This document shows, in pieces, positions 1 through 8,654 of a DNA stretch of 64,000 bases. Below the pieces are notes generated by a model, which was given only the letters and a program-made list of their open reading frames with translations, was not told the DNA's origin and did not search any database. The stretch is from an uncultured Christensenella sp. (GTDB lineage: Bacteria; Bacillota; Clostridia; Christensenellales; CAG-917): positions 1 through 64,000 of the forward strand of contig CAJTQT010000006.1 of NCBI GenBank assembly GCA_910578325.1, given 5' to 3'. Each line of letters starts with the position of its first letter. Position 1 is the first letter of the stretch. The position numbers and the translations under genes were made by a program.

Positions 1-52
1 TTGCGAACAAAAGTGCCTTTGACGCAGTATCAACGCAAATAGCGCGGTTTTA
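1..52. repeat. Hairpin element copy A (type I, 3' half; cut by window edge)
   Basis: This is the right half of the ~126-bp inverted-repeat element found in full at 4448, 21649 and 30800. It matches the ends of those copies nearly base for base, including the CAAAAGTGCCTTT arm and the terminal AACGCAAATAGCGCGGTTTTA. Its last three bases (50-52, TTA on plus) are the TAA stop codon of typA on the minus strand. The left half lies outside the window. Confidence 0.85.
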
Positions 53-1870
53 TTTGTTGCCGTATGCCATCTTCAACCTCTGCTCCCCCGACAAAATCAC
101 TTTTCTTATGCGGATATTTTTCGGAGTTACTTCAAGCATTTCGTCGTCGTTCAGGAATTCGATTGCCTCTTCGAGGCTGAATTTGCGCGGAGAGTTAAGT
201 CTGAGAGCCTCGTCTGAACCTGCGGCGCGCATATTCGTAACATGTTTGCGCTTGCATACGTTTACACGTATATCTTCATTCTTAGGCGACACGCCGACAA
301 CCATACCTTCGTACACCATAGTCTGCGGAGTTATAAAAAGTTGTCCTCTGTCCTGCGCGTTAAACAGACCGTATGCCGCGGCTTCACCCGTTTCATACGC
401 TACGAGCGAGCCTGTATATCTGCGCGGAATCGCACCTTTGTAAGGAGCATAGCCGTCAAAGAGTTGGTTCATTACCCCCTCGCCTTTCGTCTGCGTGAGG
501 AATTCGTTTTTAAAACCGAACAAGCCGCGCGCGGGAACGATATATTCCACTTTCATTCTGTCGCCGACTCTGTCCATAGTCACGAGTTCGCCTTTACGCG
601 TACCCATACTTTCGATAACGGAACCAACGCAATCCGCAGGCACGTCTATATACAGCCTTTCCATCGGTTCGCACTTCTGCCCGTCTATATCCTTGAAGAT
701 AACTTTGGGAGTTCCCACGCCGAACTCGTATCCCTCGCGGCGCATTGTTTCAATCAGTATGGAGAGATGCATTTCACCTCTTCCGCACACCTTGAAAGTA
801 TCCGCGCTGTCAGTCTGATATACGCGCAGAGAGACGTCTTTGAGCAACTCTTTAAACAGCCTGTCGCGCAGGTGTCGGGAAGTGACAAACTTGCCCTCTT
901 TACCTGCAAACGGACTGTCGTTTACACAGAAGTTCATTTCAATTGTCGGTTCGCCTATCTTGACGAAGGGAACAGGATCGATTTTGGACGGCGCGCAAAT
1001 GGTGTTGCCTATCGTTATACTTTCGATGCCGCTGAAACATACGATATCGCCGACCTTTGCATTTTCGACAGGAACGCGTTTGAGTCCTTCGATTTGGAAT
1101 AGATTTACGATTTTGCTCTTATAAGGCGAAATTCCGCTGTGATAGTCGCACACGACAACTTCCTTTGCCATATCGACTTTTCCGCGTTCTATTCTGCCGA
1201 TTCCTATACGTCCGACGTATTCGTTGTAGTCGATTGCAGATACGAGCAGTTGCAATTCGCCTTCCTCGTCGCCCTCGGGCGCGGGGATATGTTCGAGTAT
1301 AGTATCGAAAAGAGGTTTAAGGTCGGCGCCGGGAACGTTATAGTCCCGCGTTGCGGTCGCGTTTTTACCCGAGCAGTAAAGTATAGGGCTTCTGAGTTGC
1401 TCGTCGGTGGCGTCGAGGCTGAGAAGAAGTTCCAGCACTTCGTCGCCCACTTCGCTCAGACGCGCGTCGGGTCTATCCATTTTGTTGACTACGATTATGA
1501 TTTTAAGCCCCAGTTCCAATGCTTTCTGAACGACGAATCTCGTCTGCGGCATAGGACCTTCCGCCGAGTCTACCAAAAGAACAACTCCGTTAACCATTTT
1601 CAGCACGCGCTCCACCTCTCCCGAAAAATCTGCGTGTCCGGGGGTGTCGACTATGTTTATTTTCACGCCGTTATAATGTATGGAGGTGTTTTTTGCAAGT
1701 ATGGTAATTCCGCGCTCGCGCTCTAAGTCGCCCGAGTCCATAACGCAAGTCGCAACCTGCTGATTTTCTCTGAACGTACCCGACTGTTTCAACATTCCGT
1801 CCACAAGCGTCGTCTTGCCGTGGTCTACGTGCGCTATAATAGCGACGTTTCTCAAATCTTCTCTAATCAT
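50..1870 (-). CDS. typA: Translational GTPase TypA/BipA
   Basis: Ribosome-associated translational GTPase of the EF-G-like family, involved in 50S assembly and stress adaptation. The 606-residue product has the family's usual length. It opens with the P-loop AHVDHGKT (about residues 13-20), followed by the switch II DTPGHADF and the NKMD guanine-specificity motif, then EF-G-like domains and the C-terminal TypA domain. The start is supported by an AAGAAGG ribosome binding site just upstream. It appears monocistronic. Its TAA stop is formed by the end of hairpin element copy A, so that hairpin is probably also its transcript end. Identification is secure. Confidence 0.97.
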   Translation of the reverse strand: MIREDLRNVAIIAHVDHGKTTLVDGMLKQSGTFRENQQVATCVMDSGDLERERGITILAKNTSIHYNGVKINIVDTPGHADFSGEVERVLKMVNGVVLLVDSAEGPMPQTRFVVQKALELGLKIIIVVNKMDRPDARLSEVGDEVLELLLSLDATDEQLRSPILYCSGKNATATRDYNVPGADLKPLFDTILEHIPAPEGDEEGELQLLVSAIDYNEYVGRIGIGRIERGKVDMAKEVVVCDYHSGISPYKSKIVNLFQIEGLKRVPVENAKVGDIVCFSGIESITIGNTICAPSKIDPVPFVKIGEPTIEMNFCVNDSPFAGKEGKFVTSRHLRDRLFKELLKDVSLRVYQTDSADTFKVCGRGEMHLSILIETMRREGYEFGVGTPKVIFKDIDGQKCEPMERLYIDVPADCVGSVIESMGTRKGELVTMDRVGDRMKVEYIVPARGLFGFKNEFLTQTKGEGVMNQLFDGYAPYKGAIPRRYTGSLVAYETGEAAAYGLFNAQDRGQLFITPQTMVYEGMVVGVSPKNEDIRVNVCKRKHVTNMRAAGSDEALRLNSPRKFSLEEAIEFLNDDEMLEVTPKNIRIRKVILSGEQRLKMAYGNK

Positions 1871-2110
1871 ATATGCCTTCTTTCAACGGCTGTGCCGTGC
1901 TAATAAATCCAAAACTGCTTTAACGCGCGAAACGCTTGCGTACCGTCACTTTAATCATTTCCTACCGCTATAAAACTGAAACATTTTATCATATTTAAAA
2001 CCGTTTTGGCAAACTAATCGCGTCGATATAAAAAAATATCTTATATTTTTTAAAATAATGGGGTTTGCGTTTGCGTCGCGCTGTGATATAATGCCAAAGG
2101 AGTTATATCT
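1871..2110. promoter_or_regulatory. Divergent intergenic region typA/sdaA with sdaA promoter
   Basis: A 240-base AT-rich region between divergent genes. For sdaA there is a TTGCGT (2065-2070), a 16-base spacer and TATAAT (2087-2092). The predicted start near 2099 leaves a leader of about 12 bases with the ribosome binding site AAAGGAG almost at its 5' end. No other gene is seen here. The typA promoter is not obvious. Confidence 0.6.
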
Positions 2111-3322
2111 ATGAAAAGCCTAAAAGAATTATACAAAATAGGAAGAGGCCCGTCCAGTTCGCACACTATGGGTCCTGAAAAGGCGGCAAAACTCTTTCAG
2201 GAGCACACTCCTCAGGCTGAGGCGTACAAGGTCGTTCTGTTCGGCTCTCTCGCGCAGACGGGCAAAGGACACGGCACCGATACCGTGCTGAAAAAGACTT
2301 TCAGTAAACCTGTCCAAATCGTATTCGACGCGGCTACGCCCGTTCCGCATCCCAACACTATGGATATTTACGCGTTCGCCGACAGCGGAGATTCCCTTGC
2401 GTTCTGGCGCGTTTTCAGCGTCGGAGGGGGCGCGATTGAAGTCGAAGGCGAGCAATCAGTTCTGTCTCCTGATATATATCCCCATCGCTCTTTTGCCGAA
2501 ATAAAAGACTACTGCGAGTCTAACGCAATAGGACTTTACGATTACGTCTTAAAGTATGAAGGCGAAAGCATTGTCGCTCACTTTGCCGAAGTGTGGAAGT
2601 ATATGCAGGAGGCAATTGAAAAAGGTCTGTCCAAAAGCGGCGTGCTTCCGGGAGGTCTCAACACTGAACGCAAAGCGAAGATACTTTACTCTCCCGAAAC
2701 CATACAGGAGTGCCCTCAAACTCGCGAAAACAGACTTGTATGCGCCTACGCGTTCGCCGTTGCGGAACAAAATGCCGACGGCGGCACGGTTGTCACCGCG
2801 CCTACCTGCGGCGCGTGCGGCATTATGCCCGCGGTGCTCAGATACCAACAACAGAAACACGGATTTTGCGACGAAGATATATTCCGCGCGCTCGCCGCTG
2901 CAGGCGTTGTCGGAAACCTTGTCAAAACAAACGCGTCTATCAGCGGAGCCGAGTGCGGATGTCAGGCTGAATGCGGAACTGCTTGCAGTATGGCGGCTGC
3001 CGCCGTTGCGGAACTCCACCGCCTCGATTTAAGTCAGATAGAATACGCCGCCGAAGTGGCTATGGAGCACAATCTCGGATTGACTTGCGACCCCGTTGAC
3101 GGTCTTGTTCAGATCCCATGTATAGAAAGAAACGCGGTCACCGCAATGCGCGCGCTCAACGCCGTGGAACTCGCGACGTTCCTGACTCCGTCGCACAAAG
3201 TCTCTTTCGACACCGTTGTCGACACTATGTATCAGACAGGCAAAGACTTAAACGCGTTATACCGCGAAACCTCGGAAGGCGGTCTGGCAAAGGCGTTTTT
3301 CAAGAAAAAATCTGCAAAATGA
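2111..3322 (+). CDS. sdaA: L-serine ammonia-lyase (single-chain, iron-sulfur)
   Basis: Deaminates L-serine to pyruvate and ammonia, a common fermentative step in anaerobes. The 403-residue chain begins with the conserved SSSHTMGP motif (residues 15-22) and carries the C-terminal cysteine-rich region (TCGACG, ECGCQAECG, LTCDPVDG), whose cysteines bind the 4Fe-4S cluster in this family. Both the alpha-like and beta-like parts are present in one chain. The ribosome binding site AAAGGAG lies eight bases before the ATG. The stop overlaps the next gene's start as ATGA, so it forms a translationally coupled operon with the asparaginase: an amino-acid catabolic pair yielding pyruvate, aspartate and ammonia. 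Confidence 0.95.
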   Translation: MKSLKELYKIGRGPSSSHTMGPEKAAKLFQEHTPQAEAYKVVLFGSLAQTGKGHGTDTVLKKTFSKPVQIVFDAATPVPHPNTMDIYAFADSGDSLAFWRVFSVGGGAIEVEGEQSVLSPDIYPHRSFAEIKDYCESNAIGLYDYVLKYEGESIVAHFAEVWKYMQEAIEKGLSKSGVLPGGLNTERKAKILYSPETIQECPQTRENRLVCAYAFAVAEQNADGGTVVTAPTCGACGIMPAVLRYQQQKHGFCDEDIFRALAAAGVVGNLVKTNASISGAECGCQAECGTACSMAAAAVAELHRLDLSQIEYAAEVAMEHNLGLTCDPVDGLVQIPCIERNAVTAMRALNAVELATFLTPSHKVSFDTVVDTMYQTGKDLNALYRETSEGGLAKAFFKKKSAK

Positions 3323-4302
3323 AAAAGATTCTGATGATAGCGACGGGCGGCACAATAGCGTCCAAAAATAACGGCGAAGGTCTTACCCCTGCCCTCACTT
3401 CCGAGGAGTTACTCGCTTGCGTCCCCGAAATCGCGCAGACGGCGCAGGTCACAACGGTTCAACCTTTCAATCTGGACAGCACCGACGTCAGTCCGAGCCA
3501 CTGGCTGAAAATCGCGGACATAATTGAGAACAATTATGCGATATACGACGGGTTTGTGGTCACGCACGGTACTGATACTATGGCTTACACCTCCGCCGCG
3601 CTTTCCTATCTCATTCAAAACTCACAAAAACCGATTGTCCTGACAGGTTCTCAAAAATCCGCGTATCTCAGAGATACGGACGCTCGCAAAAATCTTGCCG
3701 ACGCATTCGCGTTCTGCGCAGACGAAAACGCTGCAGGCGTACATATTGTTTTCGACGGAAATGTCATACTCGGCACCCGAGCAAAAAAGACGCGTACTCA
3801 CAGTTATAATGCGTTTTCAAGCGTGGATTATCCTAATACGGCTATTATTCGGAACGGAAAACCGATCTATTATATTAAACCGCAGAAAAGCGAAACAAAA
3901 TTCTATCACGAATTAAACAGAAACGTTTTCGTTCTGAAAATGATTCCCGGACTTGATTGCAACATATTTGACTATCTCGAAAAAAATTGCGACGCACTGA
4001 TTATAGAATCTTTCGGAACGGGAGGACTTCCGGATTACGGCGACGGCGAGTATTTCGCAAGACTGAAACGCTTCTTGTCGCAAGGAAAAACCGTTGTGCT
4101 CACCACTCAGGTAGAACGCGAAGGAAGTTCGCTTGAAACTTACGAAGTGGGGCGCAAACTGCTAAAATGCGGCAACATACTCGAAGCGCGGTGTATGACC
4201 CTCGAAGCCACCGTCGCAAAACTTATGTGGTTGCTGTCTTTTGCAAAGAAGGATGAAATCGAACGGCTGTTTTATTCCCCGATAGAAAACGATATTTTTT
4301 GA
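3319..4302 (+). CDS. Type I L-asparaginase
   Basis: Hydrolyses L-asparagine to aspartate and ammonia. The chain is 327 residues, usual for the type I family. TGGTIA at residues 9-14 holds the nucleophilic threonine and HGTDTM at 83-88 holds the second catalytic threonine-aspartate pair; GSQ follows near the substrate pocket. I chose the ATG at 3319 because it overlaps the serine dehydratase stop by four bases (ATGA) and gives the canonical N-terminus; the open frame upstream has no homology to the family. There is no signal peptide, so it is cytoplasmic. The window also makes asparagine (asnA at 8655), so this enzyme completes an Asp/Asn cycle. Confidence 0.93.
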   Translation: MKKILMIATGGTIASKNNGEGLTPALTSEELLACVPEIAQTAQVTTVQPFNLDSTDVSPSHWLKIADIIENNYAIYDGFVVTHGTDTMAYTSAALSYLIQNSQKPIVLTGSQKSAYLRDTDARKNLADAFAFCADENAAGVHIVFDGNVILGTRAKKTRTHSYNAFSSVDYPNTAIIRNGKPIYYIKPQKSETKFYHELNRNVFVLKMIPGLDCNIFDYLEKNCDALIIESFGTGGLPDYGDGEYFARLKRFLSQGKTVVLTTQVEREGSSLETYEVGRKLLKCGNILEARCMTLEATVAKLMWLLSFAKKDEIERLFYSPIENDIF

Positions 4303-4305
4303 TAA

Positions 4306-4371
4306 CCGCGCCTGCTCGCGCTGAACTTTCCCTATCGGAGTGCTCGACGGGAATTACTCTCGCTCAGGCTA
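4306..4371. repeat. Intergenic repeat module Q, copy a
   Basis: GC-rich intergenic sequence containing CGCGCTGAACTTTC.CTATCGGAGTGCTCG and ACTCTCGCTC.GGCT. Related copies lie at 14173-14250, 14284-14330 and 21566-21640. Each group precedes a hairpin element. No reading frame is shared between copies, so it looks non-coding. Confidence 0.7.
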
Positions 4372-4380
4372 TTAGAATTA

Positions 4381-4434
4381 TAAAACCGCGATATTGAGAT
4401 GAGTGACGCGAAAGAGGCGTTTTTGCGAACCGCC
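4381..4434. repeat. Half hairpin element F (type II, left half only)
   Basis: Matches the left half of the complete type II element at 14353 (TAAAACCGCG.TATTGAGATGAG, then GAGGCGTTTTTGCGAACCGCC) and stops at the point where the tip of the hairpin should begin. It directly precedes the complete type I element at 4448. The same half-plus-full arrangement occurs at 30735/30800. Confidence 0.75.
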
Positions 4435-4447
4435 CTATATATTAGCG

Positions 4448-4573
4448 TAAAACCGTGATATTTGTGTTCAGACAAGGAAAAGGCACTTTTGTGAACAGCC
4501 TAACGTACATATAGTACGTGACTGTGAGCAAAAGTGCCTTTGACGCAGTATCAACGCAAATAGCGCGGTTTTA
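4448..4573. repeat. Hairpin element copy B (type I, complete, 126 bp)
   Basis: Complete imperfect inverted repeat starting TAAAACCG and ending CGGTTTTA. The outer arms pair (TTTGTGTT with AACGCAAA), the inner arms AAAGGCACTTTTG and CAAAAGTGCCTTT pair exactly, and ACGTAC/GTACGT close the tip. The last TTA (4571-4573) is the TAA stop of the SDR gene on the minus strand. Confidence 0.85.
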
Positions 4574-5293
4574 ACTTAGGAGCCCGTCAACCGCAACCAC
4601 AGCCCCACTCATATACCCGTTTTGAGCAACAAATATAACCGCGTCGGCAATCTCCTGCGGAGTGGCAAGCCGTCCCAGCAGGATGCTTTGACTGCAAAGT
4701 TCGGCTACTTCCGCTTCGGAATACTCTTTCATCATATCGGTATCGGTTGCGCCCGCTGCAACTGCGTTCACTCTGACTCCGGACAATGCTACTTCTTTGG
4801 CGAGCGATTTGGTAAATCCTATAACGGCCGCCTTAGCCGCAGAATACGCTACCTCGCCGCTTGCGCCAACTCTGCCCCACACAGATGACATATTTACAAT
4901 GCTTCCGCACTTACGAGAAAGCATATCGGGAAGAACCGTTTTTGTGACGTTGAACACCCCGTCGACGTTTACGGCAAAGCAATCGCGCCAACGGCTCTCT
5001 GTCAAATCTATAAGCAATCCGTCGCAGGAAACGCCCGCGTTGTTTACCAGTATATCGATACGCCCGAAACGCTTTTTTACGGCATCTATCGCGGCGGATA
5101 CGGATTTTGCGTCGCGCACGTCGCAATATACGGGAAGAACCGCGCCCACTGGTTCGAGTTCTGTTTTAATTGCGTTTGCGCGGTCTTTGTTTGTAAAATA
5201 CGTAAACGCGACGTTCATTTTCCCCGCCGCCGCGCGGACAATCGCTTCGCCTATGCCGCGGCTTCCTCCGGTTATCAGAATGGTTTTCGTCAT
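4571..5293 (-). CDS. SDR-family oxidoreductase, FabG-like
   Basis: NAD(P)-dependent short-chain dehydrogenase/reductase of 240 residues. The cofactor motif TGGSRGIG is at 8-15, NNAG at 84-87, the catalytic serine at 136/137, and YSAAK gives Tyr150 and Lys154. The overall pattern resembles 3-oxoacyl-ACP reductase FabG, but no fatty-acid genes adjoin it, so the substrate stays open. Start: ATG at 5293 with an upstream CGGAGTTGAAAT ribosome binding site. The TAA stop is supplied by hairpin element copy B. It lies downstream of the lipoprotein gene and its terminator, so it is probably transcribed separately. Confidence 0.88.
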   Translation of the reverse strand: MTKTILITGGSRGIGEAIVRAAAGKMNVAFTYFTNKDRANAIKTELEPVGAVLPVYCDVRDAKSVSAAIDAVKKRFGRIDILVNNAGVSCDGLLIDLTESRWRDCFAVNVDGVFNVTKTVLPDMLSRKCGSIVNMSSVWGRVGASGEVAYSAAKAAVIGFTKSLAKEVALSGVRVNAVAAGATDTDMMKEYSEAEVAELCSQSILLGRLATPQEIADAVIFVAQNGYMSGAVVAVDGLLS

Positions 5294-5312
5294 ATTTCAA
5301 CTCCGTAAAAAT

Positions 5313-5338
5313 AAAGGGCGGATGATATCCGCCCTTTG
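5313..5338 (-). terminator. Intrinsic terminator after the 5353 lipoprotein gene
   Basis: AAAGGGCGGAT, three-base loop GAT, ATCCGCCCTTT, followed on the minus strand by a T-rich run. It lies just past the stop of the minus-strand lipoprotein gene. Confidence 0.85.
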
Positions 5339-5352
5339 CCGAAAGTCGGTTT

Positions 5353-6756
5353 TTATTCTTCCTCTTCCTCTTCTTCCTCTTCGCGTTCGAAACCTATATA
5401 CGTGCTTTCTGCATCTTCTACGTCCTTGTCGAAAGTTTTGACGTTTACGCAATGCATATAGTTTTCATCGTCTGTTGCGAAGAAGTACAGCGTATCTCCT
5501 ATGAAATCGAGTCTGAGCCAGTCGACTTTTATGCCTTCCGACATAATTACGCTCGCATTGTCGAGGTTTCCTTTATAGGATATTTTGAGCAACTCTTTTG
5601 CGGAGGACGACGCTGTGAAATACGCTACGCCCGCTTCTGCGTCGACATACCATATCGTCTGAGACGTGCCCGTGGACTGAATAGGCTTTTCGGCATTTTC
5701 GCCGTTGTACCAGCAATAGACGTTAGACGCGTTGTACGCAAGCGCGCCGTCGGTATATCCCAAAGGATAGAGCGTTGTGGAGTTGAGCGCATTGAGTTTC
5801 TTTTCCGTAGTCTTCAAGTCCGCCGCTTTGGCACAGAAGAGACCTACGTTTTTATCGGTCTGGTCGAGATTATAGGTTTTGGTATAATAGATAGTCACCG
5901 AGCCGTCTTTTTCAACGTACATATCGCGCAGGGTATATTTGAATACGTTCTGCGGATTTTTGACACCGTCTTCGCCCTCTGCGAGGAAAGTATTTTCTGT
6001 GGCGATAACTCTGCCCGCCGAACCGTCGAACTTAATGCTGCAAAGTTCGTTATAGTTTTTATAACTGTTTTCGCCTGTAATTGTTTTAGTAAAGAAGAGC
6101 GTATCGCAACCGTATTTCCAGACGACGGAAGATACGTTTTCAGCAAGCACGCCTTCATACGCGCCGGCGGCGTTGTCGATATTCTTATCCGTTTTCATTC
6201 CCGAAAAATCTATAAATCTCACTGTGTTGGAAGTATAGTATACAACGCGGGTGGGAGTAAAGATATATTCGGCGTTGCGGACGTTTATCTTGCCCACACG
6301 CTGCGTGACAGAGCCGTCGATTTTGGTGCGCATAAAGTCCGTATCCGTTGTGGACGGGTTGCCGTTTTTGTCGCGGTCGTTATTCGGCGTTGCATAATAA
6401 ATCCATTCGCCGAAAATCGCAAAGCCGCCCTTTGCGGACGAGTTGTATATGATTTTGGGGACAACGATTTTAGTCGTCGTATTGTCCACCGTTCCGTCCT
6501 CTTTGATTTCGGAACGTACGATGCTCTGTTTGACGGGCGTACCCCAGGTATTGTCGCCGTCCGCGCCTTCGTAACCGTTGATATAGTACAGGTACTTGCC
6601 CTGTTTGACGACGTACCCGCCGTTGGATTCGACTTCCGCGGACGCATCGCCGCCGCCGATGGCAGACCATTTGTACGGATTGCACGCCACAAGACAGGTC
6701 GCACATATCACTACCAGCGCGAGTACCGCCGCTACAACGATAATTTTTTTCTTCAT
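5353..6756 (-). CDS. Lipoprotein with DUF5050-like repeats
   Basis: 467-residue exported lipoprotein. A short positively charged N-terminus and hydrophobic stretch end in the lipobox LVAC with Cys25, so the mature protein should be anchored to the outer face of the membrane. The body has repeated patterns of the type YLYYING, WIYYATP, RVVYYT and LYFFATDDENYMH alternating with charged turns, as in DUF5050/beta-propeller-like surface proteins of Clostridia. The protein ends in an unusual run of nine glutamates encoded by mixed GAA/GAG codons. Start is supported by an AAGAAGG site. Function is unknown; ligand binding or envelope sensing is only a guess. Confidence 0.75.
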   Translation of the reverse strand: MKKKIIVVAAVLALVVICATCLVACNPYKWSAIGGGDASAEVESNGGYVVKQGKYLYYINGYEGADGDNTWGTPVKQSIVRSEIKEDGTVDNTTTKIVVPKIIYNSSAKGGFAIFGEWIYYATPNNDRDKNGNPSTTDTDFMRTKIDGSVTQRVGKINVRNAEYIFTPTRVVYYTSNTVRFIDFSGMKTDKNIDNAAGAYEGVLAENVSSVVWKYGCDTLFFTKTITGENSYKNYNELCSIKFDGSAGRVIATENTFLAEGEDGVKNPQNVFKYTLRDMYVEKDGSVTIYYTKTYNLDQTDKNVGLFCAKAADLKTTEKKLNALNSTTLYPLGYTDGALAYNASNVYCWYNGENAEKPIQSTGTSQTIWYVDAEAGVAYFTASSSAKELLKISYKGNLDNASVIMSEGIKVDWLRLDFIGDTLYFFATDDENYMHCVNVKTFDKDVEDAESTYIGFEREEEEEEEEE

Positions 6757-6887
6757 AAGATACCTTCTTTTACTGTTTTTGCATCTATATATTCAGGTAC
6801 AGGCAATATATTATAACCTAAAAACCCCGATATATCAATATCTTTATTCAATATTCCGTGCCCGTTCAGCCTGAGCGCGAATCGAAC

Positions 6888-8639
6888 TCATTTATCCTCT
6901 TTGGGCATTTCTATGCGGATATGCACGTCTTTCAGTTGCTTTTCCGTCACCGTCGACGGCGCGCCCATAAGCACGTCGCGAGCGTTTCTATCCATCGGGA
7001 ACGTGATAATTTCCCTTATGCTCTGCTCGCCGCTAAGAAGCATCACTATTCTGTCCACGCCGGGCGCGATTCCCGCGTGCGGAGGCGCGCCGAATTTAAA
7101 CGCGTTGTACAACGCGGAGAATTTTTCTTCTATAACCTCTTTGCCGTATCCGACTATTTCAAATGCGCGTTCCATAATCGCAGGTTCGTGATTTCTCACC
7201 GCGCCCGAACTCAGTTCCACGCCGTTCACTACGCTGTCATACTGATAAGCGAGCACGTCCGTGGGATTCTTGCCGTTGAGCGCGTCAAGTCCGCCCTGCG
7301 GCATCGAAAACGGATTATGACAGAATCCGAGATTGCCCTCGTCGTCATATTCGTACATCGGGAAATCGACTATCCAGCAGAAGCGGAACGCGTTCTTTTC
7401 AATCAGGTCAAGCCCGACGCCCAACTCTGTACGTACAAATCCCGCCTGTTTTTCAACGCCCTTAGTCTCTGCGAGTATCGCCACAAAGCCTCCCGCCGTC
7501 AGCGAAAGCCTCTCGCACAGCGCGTCTTTTACGTCCGATACGAATTTGGATATTCCTCCGACCGCTTCGCCGTTTTCGTCGAGTTTGAACCAGTACATAT
7601 TGCTCGCGCCGTTGAGTTTAGACTTTTCCGCAAGCGCGTCAATCCATTTTCTCGTCTCTTTGAATCCGTTGACGGCAATCGCTTTGACAGTTTTGCCCTC
7701 TTCGAAAAACGGCGCTTTGCCTACGAGTATATCCGTAACGTCCTTTACGATAAGCGGATTGCGCAAATCCGGCTTATCCGTTCCGTAATCGCGCATCGCG
7801 TCACGGTATGCGATTCTGCGGAAAGGACCTTCGTCCACGCTGTATCCTTTGGGAGAAAACTCCTTGAAAACTCCGCTGAGAACCTGTTCCATAACCGCGA
7901 ACACGTCCTCCTGCGTAGCAAAGCACATTTCAGTATCCAACTGATAGAACTCGCCCGGACTTCTGTCCGCTCTTGCGTCCTCGTCTCTGAAACAGGGCGC
8001 GATCTGAAAATATTTGTCAAAGCCCGACGCCATCAACAACTGCTTATACTGCTGCGGAGCCTGCGGAAGCGCGTAAAAATGTCCGGGGTAAAGCCTTGAC
8101 GGAACGATATAGTCTCTCGCGCCTTCGGGAGAACTCGAAGTAAGTATCGGAGTCGTGATTTCCAAAAAGCCGAGTTCCGTCATCTTATTGCGCAACCAAC
8201 TCACGACTTTGGAACGGAATACGATTTTGTCTTTGACTTCGGGATTGCGCAGGTCGAGAAAACGGTATTTGAGTCTCACGTCTTCGCGTGACTGCGTGGA
8301 AGTGGCGATTTCAAAAGGAAGTTGCTCGTAACATTTACCCAGCACCTCTATTTTTTCGGGTTCTATTTCAATAAGTCCCGTCGGCATATCGGGGTTGGGC
8401 GCACTGCGAAGAACCACCGTCCCCTCAACCGAAACGGTGCTTTCTCTGGGAATCGAACGTATCTGCTCCTTTATCGCCTCGTCGGAGACAACCGCCTGCG
8501 TATAACCGTAAAAATCGCGCAGAACGAAGAATATCACCGCTCCCAAATCGCGTATGCCGCTCAGCCAGCCGCACAGTTTAACTTTTTTGCCTACGTCGCT
8601 GTCGCGAAGTTCGCCGCAGTTATGTGTTTTCAGTTCCAT
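6888..8639 (-). CDS. aspS: Aspartate--tRNA ligase
   Basis: Class II aminoacyl-tRNA synthetase charging tRNA-Asp. 583 residues, the bacterial-type length, with N-terminal OB-fold anticodon-binding domain, the motif 2 region FRDEDARADRSPGEF, an inserted GAD domain and motif 3 GVDRIVMLL near the C-terminus. The ribosome binding site GAGGATACA precedes the ATG. It is the last gene of an asnS-asnA-aspS operon on the minus strand, 15 bases downstream of asnA, linking aspartate and asparagine use in translation to asparagine synthesis. Because asnS and asnA are present, AspRS here is probably discriminating, but that is inference. Confidence 0.96.
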   Translation of the reverse strand: MELKTHNCGELRDSDVGKKVKLCGWLSGIRDLGAVIFFVLRDFYGYTQAVVSDEAIKEQIRSIPRESTVSVEGTVVLRSAPNPDMPTGLIEIEPEKIEVLGKCYEQLPFEIATSTQSREDVRLKYRFLDLRNPEVKDKIVFRSKVVSWLRNKMTELGFLEITTPILTSSSPEGARDYIVPSRLYPGHFYALPQAPQQYKQLLMASGFDKYFQIAPCFRDEDARADRSPGEFYQLDTEMCFATQEDVFAVMEQVLSGVFKEFSPKGYSVDEGPFRRIAYRDAMRDYGTDKPDLRNPLIVKDVTDILVGKAPFFEEGKTVKAIAVNGFKETRKWIDALAEKSKLNGASNMYWFKLDENGEAVGGISKFVSDVKDALCERLSLTAGGFVAILAETKGVEKQAGFVRTELGVGLDLIEKNAFRFCWIVDFPMYEYDDEGNLGFCHNPFSMPQGGLDALNGKNPTDVLAYQYDSVVNGVELSSGAVRNHEPAIMERAFEIVGYGKEVIEEKFSALYNAFKFGAPPHAGIAPGVDRIVMLLSGEQSIREIITFPMDRNARDVLMGAPSTVTEKQLKDVHIRIEMPKEDK

Positions 8640-8654
8640 TGTATCCTCGTGTAT

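Noticed and set aside
242..1726. Long plus-strand open frames antisense to typA and similar long frames opposite aspS, gyrB and the 54803 gene.
   Set aside because: They are mirror frames caused by codon bias in the true genes; none has a ribosome binding site or a recognisable domain.
4448..4573. Hairpin element read as an integron attC site, because it follows stop codons and is an imperfect inverted repeat of the right size.
   Set aside because: The ends lack the attC core (GTTRRRY) and inverse core (RYYYAAC) boxes, there is no integrase, and the neighbouring genes (typA, argS) are housekeeping genes, not cassettes.
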